A stretch of DNA of 33,395 nt from an uncultured Eubacteriales bacterium (GTDB lineage: Bacteria > Bacillota > Clostridia > Oscillospirales > Oscillospiraceae), in assembly GCA_900550615.1 (NCBI GenBank), contig URSX01000009.1:1-33395 (forward strand), given 5' to 3'. This document shows, one piece after another, positions 1 through 6,364 of this stretch (the first letter of the stretch is position 1; every line of letters begins with the position of its first letter). The translations under genes and the position numbers were made by a program. The notes under the pieces are model-generated. The model searched no databases. It saw nothing but the letters and a program-made list of their open reading frames with translations, and had not been told where the DNA came from.

Positions 1-64
1 AAGCCGGGACGGCCAGGGAGGCGGCCAAGGCCAGGGCCAGCACCAGGGTGGTGAGCTTTTTCAT
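1..64 (-). CDS. Secreted protein, N-terminal signal peptide only (partial)
   Basis: Only the first 21 codons are inside the window. They read as a textbook signal peptide: MKKL followed by a long Leu/Ala/Val stretch and a final VPA, so the product is exported. The start is set by a clear AAGGAG ribosome site about 9 bases upstream on the minus strand. It lies 22 bases after the stop of the membrane-anchored protein upstream, so it is probably the third gene of the same small minus-strand operon. The mature protein lies outside the window and its function cannot be told. Confidence 0.7.
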   Translation of the reverse strand, partial: MKKLTTLVLALALAASLAVPA

Positions 65-86
65 GGTTATTTCTCCTTTTCATTTT

Positions 87-542
87 TTATTGAACCCAGA
101 GGGTCAATTTCGTTTCGGCGCCGTTGAGGGGCGTTTTCTCCCGGTCCAGGCGGAAGCAGGCGTAGCGCAGGGTGGCCCCGGGGTAGGCGCCTGGGTCCAG
201 GGGCCGGGAGAGGGTGATGGGGGCGGAGGTTTTGCCGGGCTTTATGAGGTCTGACTGCCAAAGGAGGGTATCATCCGCCAGATACAGGGAAATCTGAAAG
301 TAGCAGTGGTTTTCTGCGGGGTTGGGCAGGCGGAGGGACTGCTTTTTGGCCCCGGCCTGCAGGGTGAGGCCCTCGTAGCCGGGAATGGCGATTTGGGCCG
401 GGGTATCCTCCTCCGCCGGGGCGGGCGGCTCCGGGGCGGTGCGGCCACGCAGGAAAAACAGCGCGGCCAGGAAGGCCAGGACTGCCAGCAGCAAAATTAG
501 GGGCCAGCGGCGGCGTGCGGTGGCCCGTTTTCCTCTTATCAT
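87..542 (-). CDS. Membrane-anchored extracellular protein, unknown function
   Basis: A 151-aa protein with a basic N-terminus (RGKRATARRRW), one transmembrane helix at about residues 13-31, a short Pro/Ala/Glu-rich linker, and a C-terminal domain of about 100 residues rich in alternating polar and hydrophobic residues, which looks like a beta-sandwich displayed outside the cell. The chosen start overlaps the stop of the upstream 72-aa gene as ATGA, a translational-coupling arrangement. A longer reading from 584 would add 14 residues but has no ribosome site and would overlap the upstream gene by 46 bases. It sits between a Cys-rich small protein and a secreted protein. I recall similar domains near surface-protein or conjugative-element genes of gut Firmicutes, but from memory only; no function is assigned. 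Confidence 0.7.
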   Translation of the reverse strand: MIRGKRATARRRWPLILLLAVLAFLAALFFLRGRTAPEPPAPAEEDTPAQIAIPGYEGLTLQAGAKKQSLRLPNPAENHCYFQISLYLADDTLLWQSDLIKPGKTSAPITLSRPLDPGAYPGATLRYACFRLDREKTPLNGAETKLTLWVQ

Positions 543-757
543 GGCTTTTGACAAATCACCGCCCAGCGGTGGAAGTTCTTGCATCTTTGGTCACTTTTGC
601 GCTCGATGTCTATGAAGCGACTCTCCCGGCACAGGCACTTGCCGAAGCCCTTATGGTCGGTCTGTGGCTCCCCGCTTTCGCTGAGCGGACCTAAGCTACG
701 CCCTCCCGTCCAGTATTCACAGTTAGCACAGATGATCCGAGTAGCTTTACTACGCAT
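539..757 (-). CDS. Small Cys-rich protein, unknown function
   Basis: A 72-aa protein with five cysteines spaced CxxC (near residue 10), CxC (near residue 41) and a single Cys near residue 58, plus a sixth near the C-terminus. The spacing, with conserved-looking aromatics (CEYW, NFHRW), suggests a small metal-binding fold. A good AAGGGTGG ribosome site precedes the ATG, and the stop overlaps the next gene by 4 bases. It is the first gene behind a TTGACA-17-TATTTT promoter whose start region carries an inverted repeat, presumably bound by the divergently encoded XRE repressor. It resembles small accessory proteins of mobile elements; function unknown. Confidence 0.65.
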   Translation of the reverse strand: MRSKATRIICANCEYWTGGRSLGPLSESGEPQTDHKGFGKCLCRESRFIDIERKSDQRCKNFHRWAVICQKP

Positions 758-779
758 ACTTCCACCCTTTCTTTCTACA

Positions 780-801
780 TATAGGAGCTTTTCTTCCTAT
801 A
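780..801. promoter_or_regulatory. Putative XRE operator 1 (TATAGGA-N8-TCCTATA)
   Basis: A perfect 7-bp inverted repeat with an 8-bp spacer, placed where a bound repressor would block the start of the minus-strand mini-operon. The identical arms and spacing recur at 834-855. Confidence 0.6.
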
Positions 802-829
802 AAATACACCTTTTCTTCCTACTTGTCAA
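801..829 (-). promoter_or_regulatory. Sigma-A-type promoter of the minus-strand mini-operon
   Basis: On the minus strand TTGACA (829-824) is followed after 17 bases by TATTTT (806-801). The -35 is a perfect consensus. Inverted repeat 1 (780-801) overlaps the -10 and transcription-start side, and inverted repeat 2 (834-855) lies just upstream of the -35. Confidence 0.65.
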
Positions 830-833
830 GGAA

Positions 834-855
834 TATAGGAGGTAAAATTCCTATA
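834..855. promoter_or_regulatory. Putative XRE operator 2 (TATAGGA-N8-TCCTATA)
   Basis: Same arms and same 8-bp spacer as 780-801; the centres are 54 bp apart. A third lone half-site TATAGGA (861-867) overlaps the AGGAG ribosome site of the XRE gene, and an inverted half-site lies at 817-821. The layout fits autoregulation plus repression of the divergent operon. Confidence 0.6.
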
Positions 856-875
856 TATGATATAGGAGTGGAAGA

Positions 876-1205
876 ATGATGCTGTTATTTGACATGATGA
901 CCATTGGAAACCGACTGCTGGCGGCCCGAAAGCGGCTGGGGATGACCCAGGCGGAGGTGGCCGAGCGGGCCGGGCTCTCGGACCGCACCTATGCCGACAT
1001 TGAGCGGGGCGGGGTGAATATGCGGATAGAGACCTTTCTGCGGATATGCCAGACCTTAGCCGTCTCCCCGGACGACATCCTGACGGAGGAGCATTCCTCG
1101 GTGGCCCTGCGGCAGGAGGAGCTTTTGCGGCGGCTGGCTCACTGCAGTCCGGCCCAGCAGGAGACAGCTCTGCGGCTTTTGGAGGTGTATCTGCATTCCC
1201 TGTAA
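876..1205 (+). CDS. XRE-family HTH transcriptional regulator
   Basis: A 109-aa protein. After a short N-terminal extension it carries a Cro/CI-type helix-turn-helix: MTQAEVAERAGLSDRTYADIERG with the typical TQ..A...GLS......IE spacing, then a ladder of helices ending near ILTEE. The C-terminal 40 residues are Leu/Glu/Arg-rich and probably mediate dimerisation. The start follows an AGGAG ribosome site; in-frame ATGs at 879, 894 and 897 are alternatives. It is divergent from a three-gene mini-operon and the intergenic stretch has two matching inverted repeats, so it most likely represses that operon and itself. The induction signal is unknown. Confidence 0.85.
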   Translation: MMLLFDMMTIGNRLLAARKRLGMTQAEVAERAGLSDRTYADIERGGVNMRIETFLRICQTLAVSPDDILTEEHSSVALRQEELLRRLAHCSPAQQETALRLLEVYLHSL

Positions 1206-1220
1206 GGGAGTGGGCCGCTC

Positions 1221-1249
1221 TTGCCCCGGGGGGCGGGGCGTGGTATACT
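1221..1249 (+). promoter_or_regulatory. uvrC promoter
   Basis: TTGCCC (1221-1226), a 17-bp spacer, then TATACT (1244-1249), in the short gap between the XRE gene and uvrC. It gives uvrC its own start and separates it from the accessory module. Confidence 0.55.
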
Positions 1250-1290
1250 AAGGGGCGCAATGTGATTTTTGCCGGAAAGGAGGGGGCTCC

Positions 1291-3123
1291 GTGACCAAGG
1301 ACGAATTGCGGGAGAAGGCCAATGACCTGCCGCTGGCGCCGGGGGTCTATCTGATGATGGACAGCGGCGGGCAGGTGGTCTATGTGGGCAAGGCCCAGAA
1401 GCTGAAAAACCGGGTGAGCCAATATTTTCAGGACACCGCCTCCCACAACAGCAAGACGAAAATGATGGTGTCTCAGGTGGATCGGTTCGACACCATTTTG
1501 GTGCGGTCGGAGTTTGAGGCCCTGGTGCTGGAAAACTCGCTCATTAAGCGTCACATGCCCCGGTATAACATTCTGTTAAAAGACGACAAGGGCTACCCCT
1601 TTGTGCGCCTGGAAAAGGGGGCGGCGTACCCCCGGTTTTCCCTGGTGAGCCGGGCGGAGGAGGACGGGGCCCGGTACTTTGGACCCTTTGGCGGGCGGCG
1701 GGAGACAAGGCTCGCCATTGAGGCGGTGTGCGGGGCGCTGAAGCTCCCCACTTGCAGCCGGAAATTTCCCCGGGACATCGGAAAAGAGCGGCCCTGTCTC
1801 AACGAGCACATCGGAAAATGCGATGGGTTTTGCCGCCCGGAGGGGCCGGGACAGGCGGAGTATCAGCGGCGCACGGAGCAGGCGGCGCGTATTTTCAGCG
1901 GCCACTACCGGGCCCTGACCCGGGAGATGGAACAGGAGATGGCCCAGGCGGCGGAGGAGCTGGACTTTGAACGGGCCGCCGCCCTGCGGGACCGCATTCG
2001 GGCGGTGAGCGTGCTGGGCAAGACCCAGGGGGTCATTGCCGGGGTGTGCGCCGACACGGATGTATGGGGCCTGTACCGGGGCCAGGTGCGCTGGGGCTTC
2101 GGCGTGCTGCATATGGAGGAGGGAAACCTCCTGGGCCGGGAGGTGAAGGTCCTCTCCGCCGGAGCCGAGGAGGACGAGGGGGAGACCCTCTCCGCCGTGC
2201 TGCGGCAATATTACGCGGGCCGGGGCGCAGCACCGAAGGAGATCTGCGTGGCGGCCCTGCCGGAGGACGCGGAGGCCCTGGAGGAGCTGCTGAGCCGGGA
2301 CTGCGGCCACCGGGTGCGGCTGCGGGTGCCCCAGCGGGGCCAGCGGGCGGAGCTGCTGCGCATGGCCCAAAGCAACGCCCGGGAGGAGACGGAGCGCATT
2401 ACCTCCGAGGCGGAGCGGGTGAGCAAGACCCTGGAGCAGCTGGGTGCCCTGGCGGGGCTTTCCGCCGGGCCCCACCGCATAGAGGCCTACGACATTTCCA
2501 ACACCGGCAGTGCCGACATGGTGGCCTCCATGGTGGTTTTTCAGGACGGGAAGCCTCTGAAGCGGGACTATCGGAAATTTCAGGTGAAAACCCTGGACCA
2601 CCCGGACGACTACGCCGCCATGCGGGAAATTTTGGGGCGGCGGCTCCAGCGGTATTTGGACGGGGATGAGAAATTCAGCCCGCTGCCGGACCTGATTTTG
2701 ATGGACGGCGGCCAGCAGCACGCCGCCGTGGCGGAGCAGGCCCTGGCGGAAAAGGGACTTTCTGTGCCGGTTTTGGGCATGGTGAAGGACGACAAGCACC
2801 GGACCCGGGCGCTGATGACGGCCCAGGGGCAGGAGCTGGGCATCCAGCAGAGCCCGCCGCTGTTCGCCCTGGTGGGGCAGATACAGGAGGAGGTCCACCG
2901 CTTCGCCATCACCTACCACCGCAAGAAGCACAGCCGCAGCGCCGTGCGGTCCCGGCTGGAGGGCATCCCCGGGCTGGGCGAGGTGCGGCGGAAGAAGCTG
3001 CTGCAGCAGTTCGGCACGGTGAAGGCCGTGATGCAGGCGGAGCTGCCGGAGCTGGAGGCGGCGCTGCCCAAAGCAGTGGCCCGGGCGGTGTACGAGAGGT
3101 TTCACGGGGTGGATTCCCGATAA
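1291..3123 (+). CDS. uvrC: UvrABC excinuclease subunit C
   Basis: UvrC makes the two incisions flanking a DNA lesion after UvrA and UvrB have loaded. The 610-aa length is normal. In order: a GIY-YIG nuclease domain (PGVYLMM near residues 17-23 and VVYVGKAQKLKNRV just after), a UvrB-interacting UVR motif (AEELDFERAAALRDRI near 225), an RNase H-like second nuclease domain (IEAYDISNTGS and PDLILMDGGQQH), and a C-terminal helix-hairpin-helix (GIPGLGEVRRKKLL). It starts with GTG behind AAGGAGG. uvrA is 21 kb downstream on the same strand; uvrB is not in the window. A terminator follows directly. Confidence 0.98.
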   Translation: MTKDELREKANDLPLAPGVYLMMDSGGQVVYVGKAQKLKNRVSQYFQDTASHNSKTKMMVSQVDRFDTILVRSEFEALVLENSLIKRHMPRYNILLKDDKGYPFVRLEKGAAYPRFSLVSRAEEDGARYFGPFGGRRETRLAIEAVCGALKLPTCSRKFPRDIGKERPCLNEHIGKCDGFCRPEGPGQAEYQRRTEQAARIFSGHYRALTREMEQEMAQAAEELDFERAAALRDRIRAVSVLGKTQGVIAGVCADTDVWGLYRGQVRWGFGVLHMEEGNLLGREVKVLSAGAEEDEGETLSAVLRQYYAGRGAAPKEICVAALPEDAEALEELLSRDCGHRVRLRVPQRGQRAELLRMAQSNAREETERITSEAERVSKTLEQLGALAGLSAGPHRIEAYDISNTGSADMVASMVVFQDGKPLKRDYRKFQVKTLDHPDDYAAMREILGRRLQRYLDGDEKFSPLPDLILMDGGQQHAAVAEQALAEKGLSVPVLGMVKDDKHRTRALMTAQGQELGIQQSPPLFALVGQIQEEVHRFAITYHRKKHSRSAVRSRLEGIPGLGEVRRKKLLQQFGTVKAVMQAELPELEAALPKAVARAVYERFHGVDSR

Positions 3124-3129
3124 ATGCAC

Positions 3130-3162
3130 AAAAAAATGACCGCCGTGGGCGGTCATTTTTTT
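3130..3162. terminator. Terminator of uvrC (bidirectional shape)
   Basis: A7 tract, stem TGACCGCC / GGCGGTCA with a 3-base loop, then T7. The symmetry means it could stop transcription from either side. Confidence 0.85.
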
Positions 3163-3357
3163 GTGATGGGCCGGAGGAGGGTAGGGAGGCGGTGCGGGGT
3201 ATTTTCTTGCGATGCGTAGGGGCGGGCTCTGCCTCGCCCGCTGGTATGATGTGCCCCGCCGGGAGGTGCGGTGCGTATCGGCGGCGGGGTGTGGACACCC
3301 CGCCCTACGGGTGCGTGGCAAGGAGTGCGGTGAACCGGGGCGTCGGGGACGCCGCCC

Positions 3358-3391
3358 CCTACGCACCGTTTATCGATAGAATTTCGTAGGG
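3358..3391. repeat. Dispersed repeat module A, copy 1
   Basis: A 34-bp unit beginning CCTACGCAC and ending TTCGTAGGG. It matches 23647-23680 at 30 of 34 positions with no gaps. Confidence 0.75.
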
Positions 3392-3572
3392 CGCGATGCC
3401 CACATCGCGCCGCATGGTAGACGCAGGGGGGCATCCCCGCCGCGCCAGGGCAGCGCGGGCCCGCGTGAGCGGCCAGCGGATGGTGGCGCAGAGACGACGC
3501 GAAAGCACGGCGGTAAACCTGCGCATTCGGTGCGCGTGGTAGGAGGTTTTTCACACGGAATCCATCCCAGGC

Positions 3573-3614
3573 GCGCAAAGGATTCCAAAACCATTGGTTT
3601 TGGCGGCGTTCTTT
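3573..3614. repeat. Dispersed repeat module B, copy 1
   Basis: Contains the perfect inverted repeat CCAAAACC-ATT-GGTTTTGG followed by CGGCGTTCTTT. Nearly the same sequence occurs at 23848-23888, again about 170-180 bp after a module A copy. Confidence 0.75.
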
Positions 3615-3690
3615 GGGTATTTTCTGCCGCTGTTGGCAGAAAGTGCCCCGCCGGAGACAAAACAAGGGGTGCAGTGCGCGGGTACCACGG

Positions 3691-3725
3691 ATTGCCACAG
3701 CCAGTGTGCGCACTGGCTTCGCAAT
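3691..3725. repeat. REP-like hairpin element
   Basis: Two nested perfect arms: ATTGC/GCAAT outside and CCAGTG-TGCG-CACTGG inside. The form (ATTGCCAC...TTCGCAATGAC) is like small extragenic palindromes I recall from many gut Firmicutes; only one copy is in this window. Confidence 0.5.
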
Positions 3726-3760
3726 GACATATTTTTTTGCAAGGGGTGCTTGCGGCATCG

Positions 3761-3778
3761 GGCGGCGCTTCGGCTATT
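3761..3778. repeat. 18-bp direct repeat, copy 1 (mnmE 3' end sequence)
   Basis: GGCGGCGCTTCGGCTATT, identical to 3870-3887, which covers the mnmE stop codon. The copies start 109 bp apart. Confidence 0.7.
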
Positions 3779-3869
3779 CTTGCCCACCGTCGCGCCAACC
3801 GATTCCCGGCCACTACCGTGGCCGCCAATCGGGGCGCTTCCTCGAAATAGCCTCGCTTCTTCCGCCACC

Positions 3870-3887
3870 GGCGGCGCTTCGGCTATT
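3870..3887. repeat. 18-bp direct repeat, copy 2, over the mnmE stop codon
   Basis: Includes the TAG stop of mnmE (minus strand) and part of its last Lys codon. The mnmE 3' end is a known integration site for some genomic islands in other bacteria; here no integrase is present and the repeat may simply be part of the repeat block. Confidence 0.6.
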
Positions 3888-5250
3888 TCCCCACGCAGAA
3901 GCGGGAGAAGATGTTGGCCACCAGATCCTCCCGGATGCTTTTGCCCGTCAGCTCGCCCAGGGCGGAAAGGGCCTCCTCGGCATCGGTGAGCACCGCATCC
4001 GGCGTCAGCCCCGCCTCCAGGGCTGTCTGCGCCCGATCCACCGCCGCTGCGGCCCTTTGAACGGCCTCCGCCTGCCGGCTGTTGGTGAGCAGTGCACCGG
4101 CGGAGCTGACCGGCTGGGGGTAAATTTCCCGTACAATCTTCTCGATCTCCTCCACGCCCTCGCCCGTCCGGGCGCAGACATGGCACACATGGGCAAACCG
4201 GCCCCGGAGTTCCTCCAGCGCCGCCTGCTGCGGCAGATCGCTTTTATTCACAATCAGCACCGCGTGCTCCGCCTTCCCGGCCAGAGCAAAAATCCGCTCC
4301 TCCTCCCCGGTGAGGAGCGCAGAGCCGTCCAGCACCACCAGGGAAAGCGCCGCCCGCTCCGCCGCCGCCACGGCCCGATCCACGCCGATCCGCTCCACGC
4401 CATCCCGGGTCTCCCGGATGCCCGCCGTGTCGCACAGACGCAGCAGCTGACCGCCGACGCGGACCTTCTCCTCCACCGTGTCCCGGGTGGTGCCTGCCAC
4501 CTCGGTGACGATGGCTCTGTCGTAGCCCAACAGGGCGTTGAGCAGGGAGGATTTCCCCGCGTTGGGCAGACCCAGCAGCACTGTAGGGATGCCCTCCTTT
4601 AAAAGCTGCCCCCGGCGGAAGGTATCCCGCAGCCGTGCCAGCGCGCTGCCGCACCGACCCAAGGTTTCGGCGATCTCCTGCCGCTCCAGCGGCTCGATGT
4701 CCTCATCCGGATAGTCCACTGCCGCGTAAAACCGGGCGGTGATGGCCATGAGCTCCTCATACACCTGCTCCACGCCCCGGCTCATTGCACCGGAGAGCTG
4801 CATCGCGGCGTTCCGGGCGCACTCGGCGGTCTCTGCGTCGATGAGATCCGCCACCGCCTCCGCTTGAATGAGGTCCATGCGCTCACTGAGAAAGGCCCGC
4901 TGGGTAAACTCGCCCCCTCTGGCCTGCCGGGCGCCGGCAGCAAAGGCGCAGCGCAGCACCTCCTCCAGCACCACGGCTGATCCGTGGCAGTGCAGCTCCG
5001 CCGACCACTCGCCGGTATAGCTGCTCTCCGGGGGAAAAAGCACGCACAGCCCATCGTCAATGACCTCGCCTTCCGCCGTGCGCATCCGGCCATAGACCAT
5101 CCGGCGCGCCGGAAGCTCGGCGGCGGGCCTGCCGCTCCGGGCGGCAAAGGCCCGATCCACCACCCGCATCGTCTCCGGCCCGGAGATACGCACGATGCCT
5201 ATAGCGGCAGGAGAGCGTGCGGTGGCAATGGCGGCAATGGTATCGGTCAT
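3883..5250 (-). CDS. mnmE: tRNA modification GTPase MnmE
   Basis: With MnmG, MnmE installs the carboxymethylaminomethyl group on the wobble uridine of several tRNAs. The 455-aa length is typical. An N-terminal folate-binding domain (DTIAAIATARSPAAIGIVRI) and helical domain are followed by an inserted G domain: P-loop GLPNAGKS (227-234), TTRD (254-257), DTAG (274-277) and NKSD (335-338). It ends in FCVGK, the family's C-terminal motif with its essential Cys. It has its own promoter upstream. mnmG, its usual neighbour, is absent from this window, while rsmG is 14 kb away, so the usual cluster is dispersed. Confidence 0.97.
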   Translation of the reverse strand: MTDTIAAIATARSPAAIGIVRISGPETMRVVDRAFAARSGRPAAELPARRMVYGRMRTAEGEVIDDGLCVLFPPESSYTGEWSAELHCHGSAVVLEEVLRCAFAAGARQARGGEFTQRAFLSERMDLIQAEAVADLIDAETAECARNAAMQLSGAMSRGVEQVYEELMAITARFYAAVDYPDEDIEPLERQEIAETLGRCGSALARLRDTFRRGQLLKEGIPTVLLGLPNAGKSSLLNALLGYDRAIVTEVAGTTRDTVEEKVRVGGQLLRLCDTAGIRETRDGVERIGVDRAVAAAERAALSLVVLDGSALLTGEEERIFALAGKAEHAVLIVNKSDLPQQAALEELRGRFAHVCHVCARTGEGVEEIEKIVREIYPQPVSSAGALLTNSRQAEAVQRAAAAVDRAQTALEAGLTPDAVLTDAEEALSALGELTGKSIREDLVANIFSRFCVGK

Positions 5251-5277
5251 GGCTTTTCCTACTCCTTCATGTCATCT

Positions 5278-5306
5278 ATTATAGCATATTACCTGGCGGA
5301 TGTACA
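5278..5306 (-). promoter_or_regulatory. mnmE promoter
   Basis: Minus strand: TGTACA (5306-5301), 17-bp spacer, perfect TATAAT (5283-5278) with an extended TGC just before it. It lies in the 61-bp gap after the helicase-loader gene. Confidence 0.65.
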
Positions 5307-5311
5307 GCGCA

Positions 5312-6304
5312 TCACGTGTTTTTTCGCTTCCGCCTCCGTATATCCTCCCCGATAAAGGGCAAAATGGTGTACTCCCCCTCCAGCCGGGACCGGATGGCCT
5401 CGCCGTAGCGGCTGCCGAGCTGGGGCGGGGTCAGATTGGTGCTGATGATGGTGCTCCGTTCCGCCAGCAGGCGGCCGTTCACCAGCTGGTACAGGGCGCT
5501 CTGCACAAAGCCTGTGGTCATCTCCGTGCCCAGGTCGTCCAGGATCAGCAGATCGCACGTCTCAAACCGCCGCACGTCCTCTGCCGCCTCCGGCTCCTCC
5601 TCGGCCCGGAACTTGGCCGCCTCGCACCGGGCAAATACATGTCCCGCCGTGTCATACACCACGGAGAAGCCGTCCTCGCTGACCACCCTTGCGATGCACG
5701 CGGATAAAAATGTCTTCCCCAGGCCCGGATCGCCGAACAGCAGCAGGCTGCCGCCCTCCCGGCCAAAGCCCTCGGCAAACCGCCGGCACACCGCCAGATT
5801 CCGCTCCATGGTCTCCCGGGGGCTGCGGCTGAACTCCCCCGGCTCCGTGTCATACCAGTCCAGCTCAAAGGTGTCAAAGCTCTGGTTGCCCACATCCAGC
5901 AGGCTGCTCAGGCTCTTGATCTGCTCCTGGGCATAATATTTCCGCAGACAGGCGCAGACCCTGCCGCCGCAGTAGCCGGTATCCCCGCAGAGTACGCACC
6001 GGGGCCTGTCCTCCCAGGCGTCGGCGGGGTATCCGTGGTCTGTCAGCAGCTGTGCCCGTTCCCGCTGAAGCCGGATGTTTTCCGCCCGGATTCGGCTCAG
6101 AGCCGGGGCAGGGTCCTCTCCCCTGCCCAGAGCCTCGGTCATGATGCGCCCCATGGTGCCCCGCAGCTCCGTTTCAATCTCCTCCAGCCGGGGGATCTCC
6201 CGGCAGATCCGCTGGCGGCGGGCCGACCGCTGTGCCGCCCGGCGCTGCTTGTCCTCCTCAAACTGCTGCAGCGCCCGGCGCATGATCCTTCCATCGTATG
6301 CCAT
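5312..6304 (-). CDS. dnaC: Helicase-loader ATPase (DnaC/DnaI type)
   Basis: An AAA+ ATPase that delivers the replicative helicase to DNA. The 330-aa protein has a coiled N-terminal half, a zinc-binding cluster C103-x2-C106-x5-C112-x4-C117-x-C119 as in DnaI, Walker A GDPGLGKT (191-198), Walker B LLILDD (252-257), and a C-terminal region with TIISTNL (sensor 1) and an Arg-rich tail. The start has an AAGGGGG ribosome site. It follows the dnaD-like gene by 60 bases on the same strand, as in many Firmicutes, and the pair is probably co-transcribed. Which of the DnaC or DnaI names fits best cannot be settled by eye. Confidence 0.92.
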   Translation of the reverse strand: MAYDGRIMRRALQQFEEDKQRRAAQRSARRQRICREIPRLEEIETELRGTMGRIMTEALGRGEDPAPALSRIRAENIRLQRERAQLLTDHGYPADAWEDRPRCVLCGDTGYCGGRVCACLRKYYAQEQIKSLSSLLDVGNQSFDTFELDWYDTEPGEFSRSPRETMERNLAVCRRFAEGFGREGGSLLLFGDPGLGKTFLSACIARVVSEDGFSVVYDTAGHVFARCEAAKFRAEEEPEAAEDVRRFETCDLLILDDLGTEMTTGFVQSALYQLVNGRLLAERSTIISTNLTPPQLGSRYGEAIRSRLEGEYTILPFIGEDIRRRKRKNT

Positions 6305-6364
6305 ATCTCTGCCCCCTTATCCCTTGCCGCCGGCAGAAAAAACGCAGTTTTCCGCCGGATCGTT

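Larger units (their letters stand above)
3165..3882. repeat. Non-coding repeat block between uvrC and mnmE
   Basis: About 720 bases with no credible gene. The stretch is a mosaic of short hairpins: GC-rich palindromes such as GGGGTGTGGACACCCC (3294-3309) and GGCGCGATG/CATCGCGCC pairs, a CGTAGGG-containing module at 3358-3391, a CCAAAACC/GGTTTTGG hairpin module at 3573-3614, a REP-like hairpin at 3691-3725, another hairpin at 3799-3832, and two copies of an 18-bp direct repeat. The 3358 and 3573 modules recur in the same order at 23647-23888. Open frames crossing this region on the minus strand just translate the repeats. Confidence 0.7.

Noticed and set aside
843..875. A promoter for the XRE gene itself (TATGAT at 856-861)
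   Set aside because: The -10 is good but no -35 at a workable distance was found; the start of XRE transcription remains undefined.
1576..3366. A 596-codon open frame on the minus strand opposite uvrC
   Set aside because: Composition is Pro/His/Arg-rich nonsense, it runs through the uvrC terminator, and uvrC is certain on the other strand.
3153..3758. A minus-strand open frame across the first repeat block, sharing a QNQWFW stretch with one at 23433-24011
   Set aside because: The shared residues come from the CCAAAACC/GGTTTTGG repeat itself; there is no ribosome site and no domain, so both are translated repeats.
3399..3883. An integrated element between the two 18-bp repeats near mnmE
   Set aside because: Only about 90 bases lie between the copies and no integrase or excisionase is present, so no mobile element is called.
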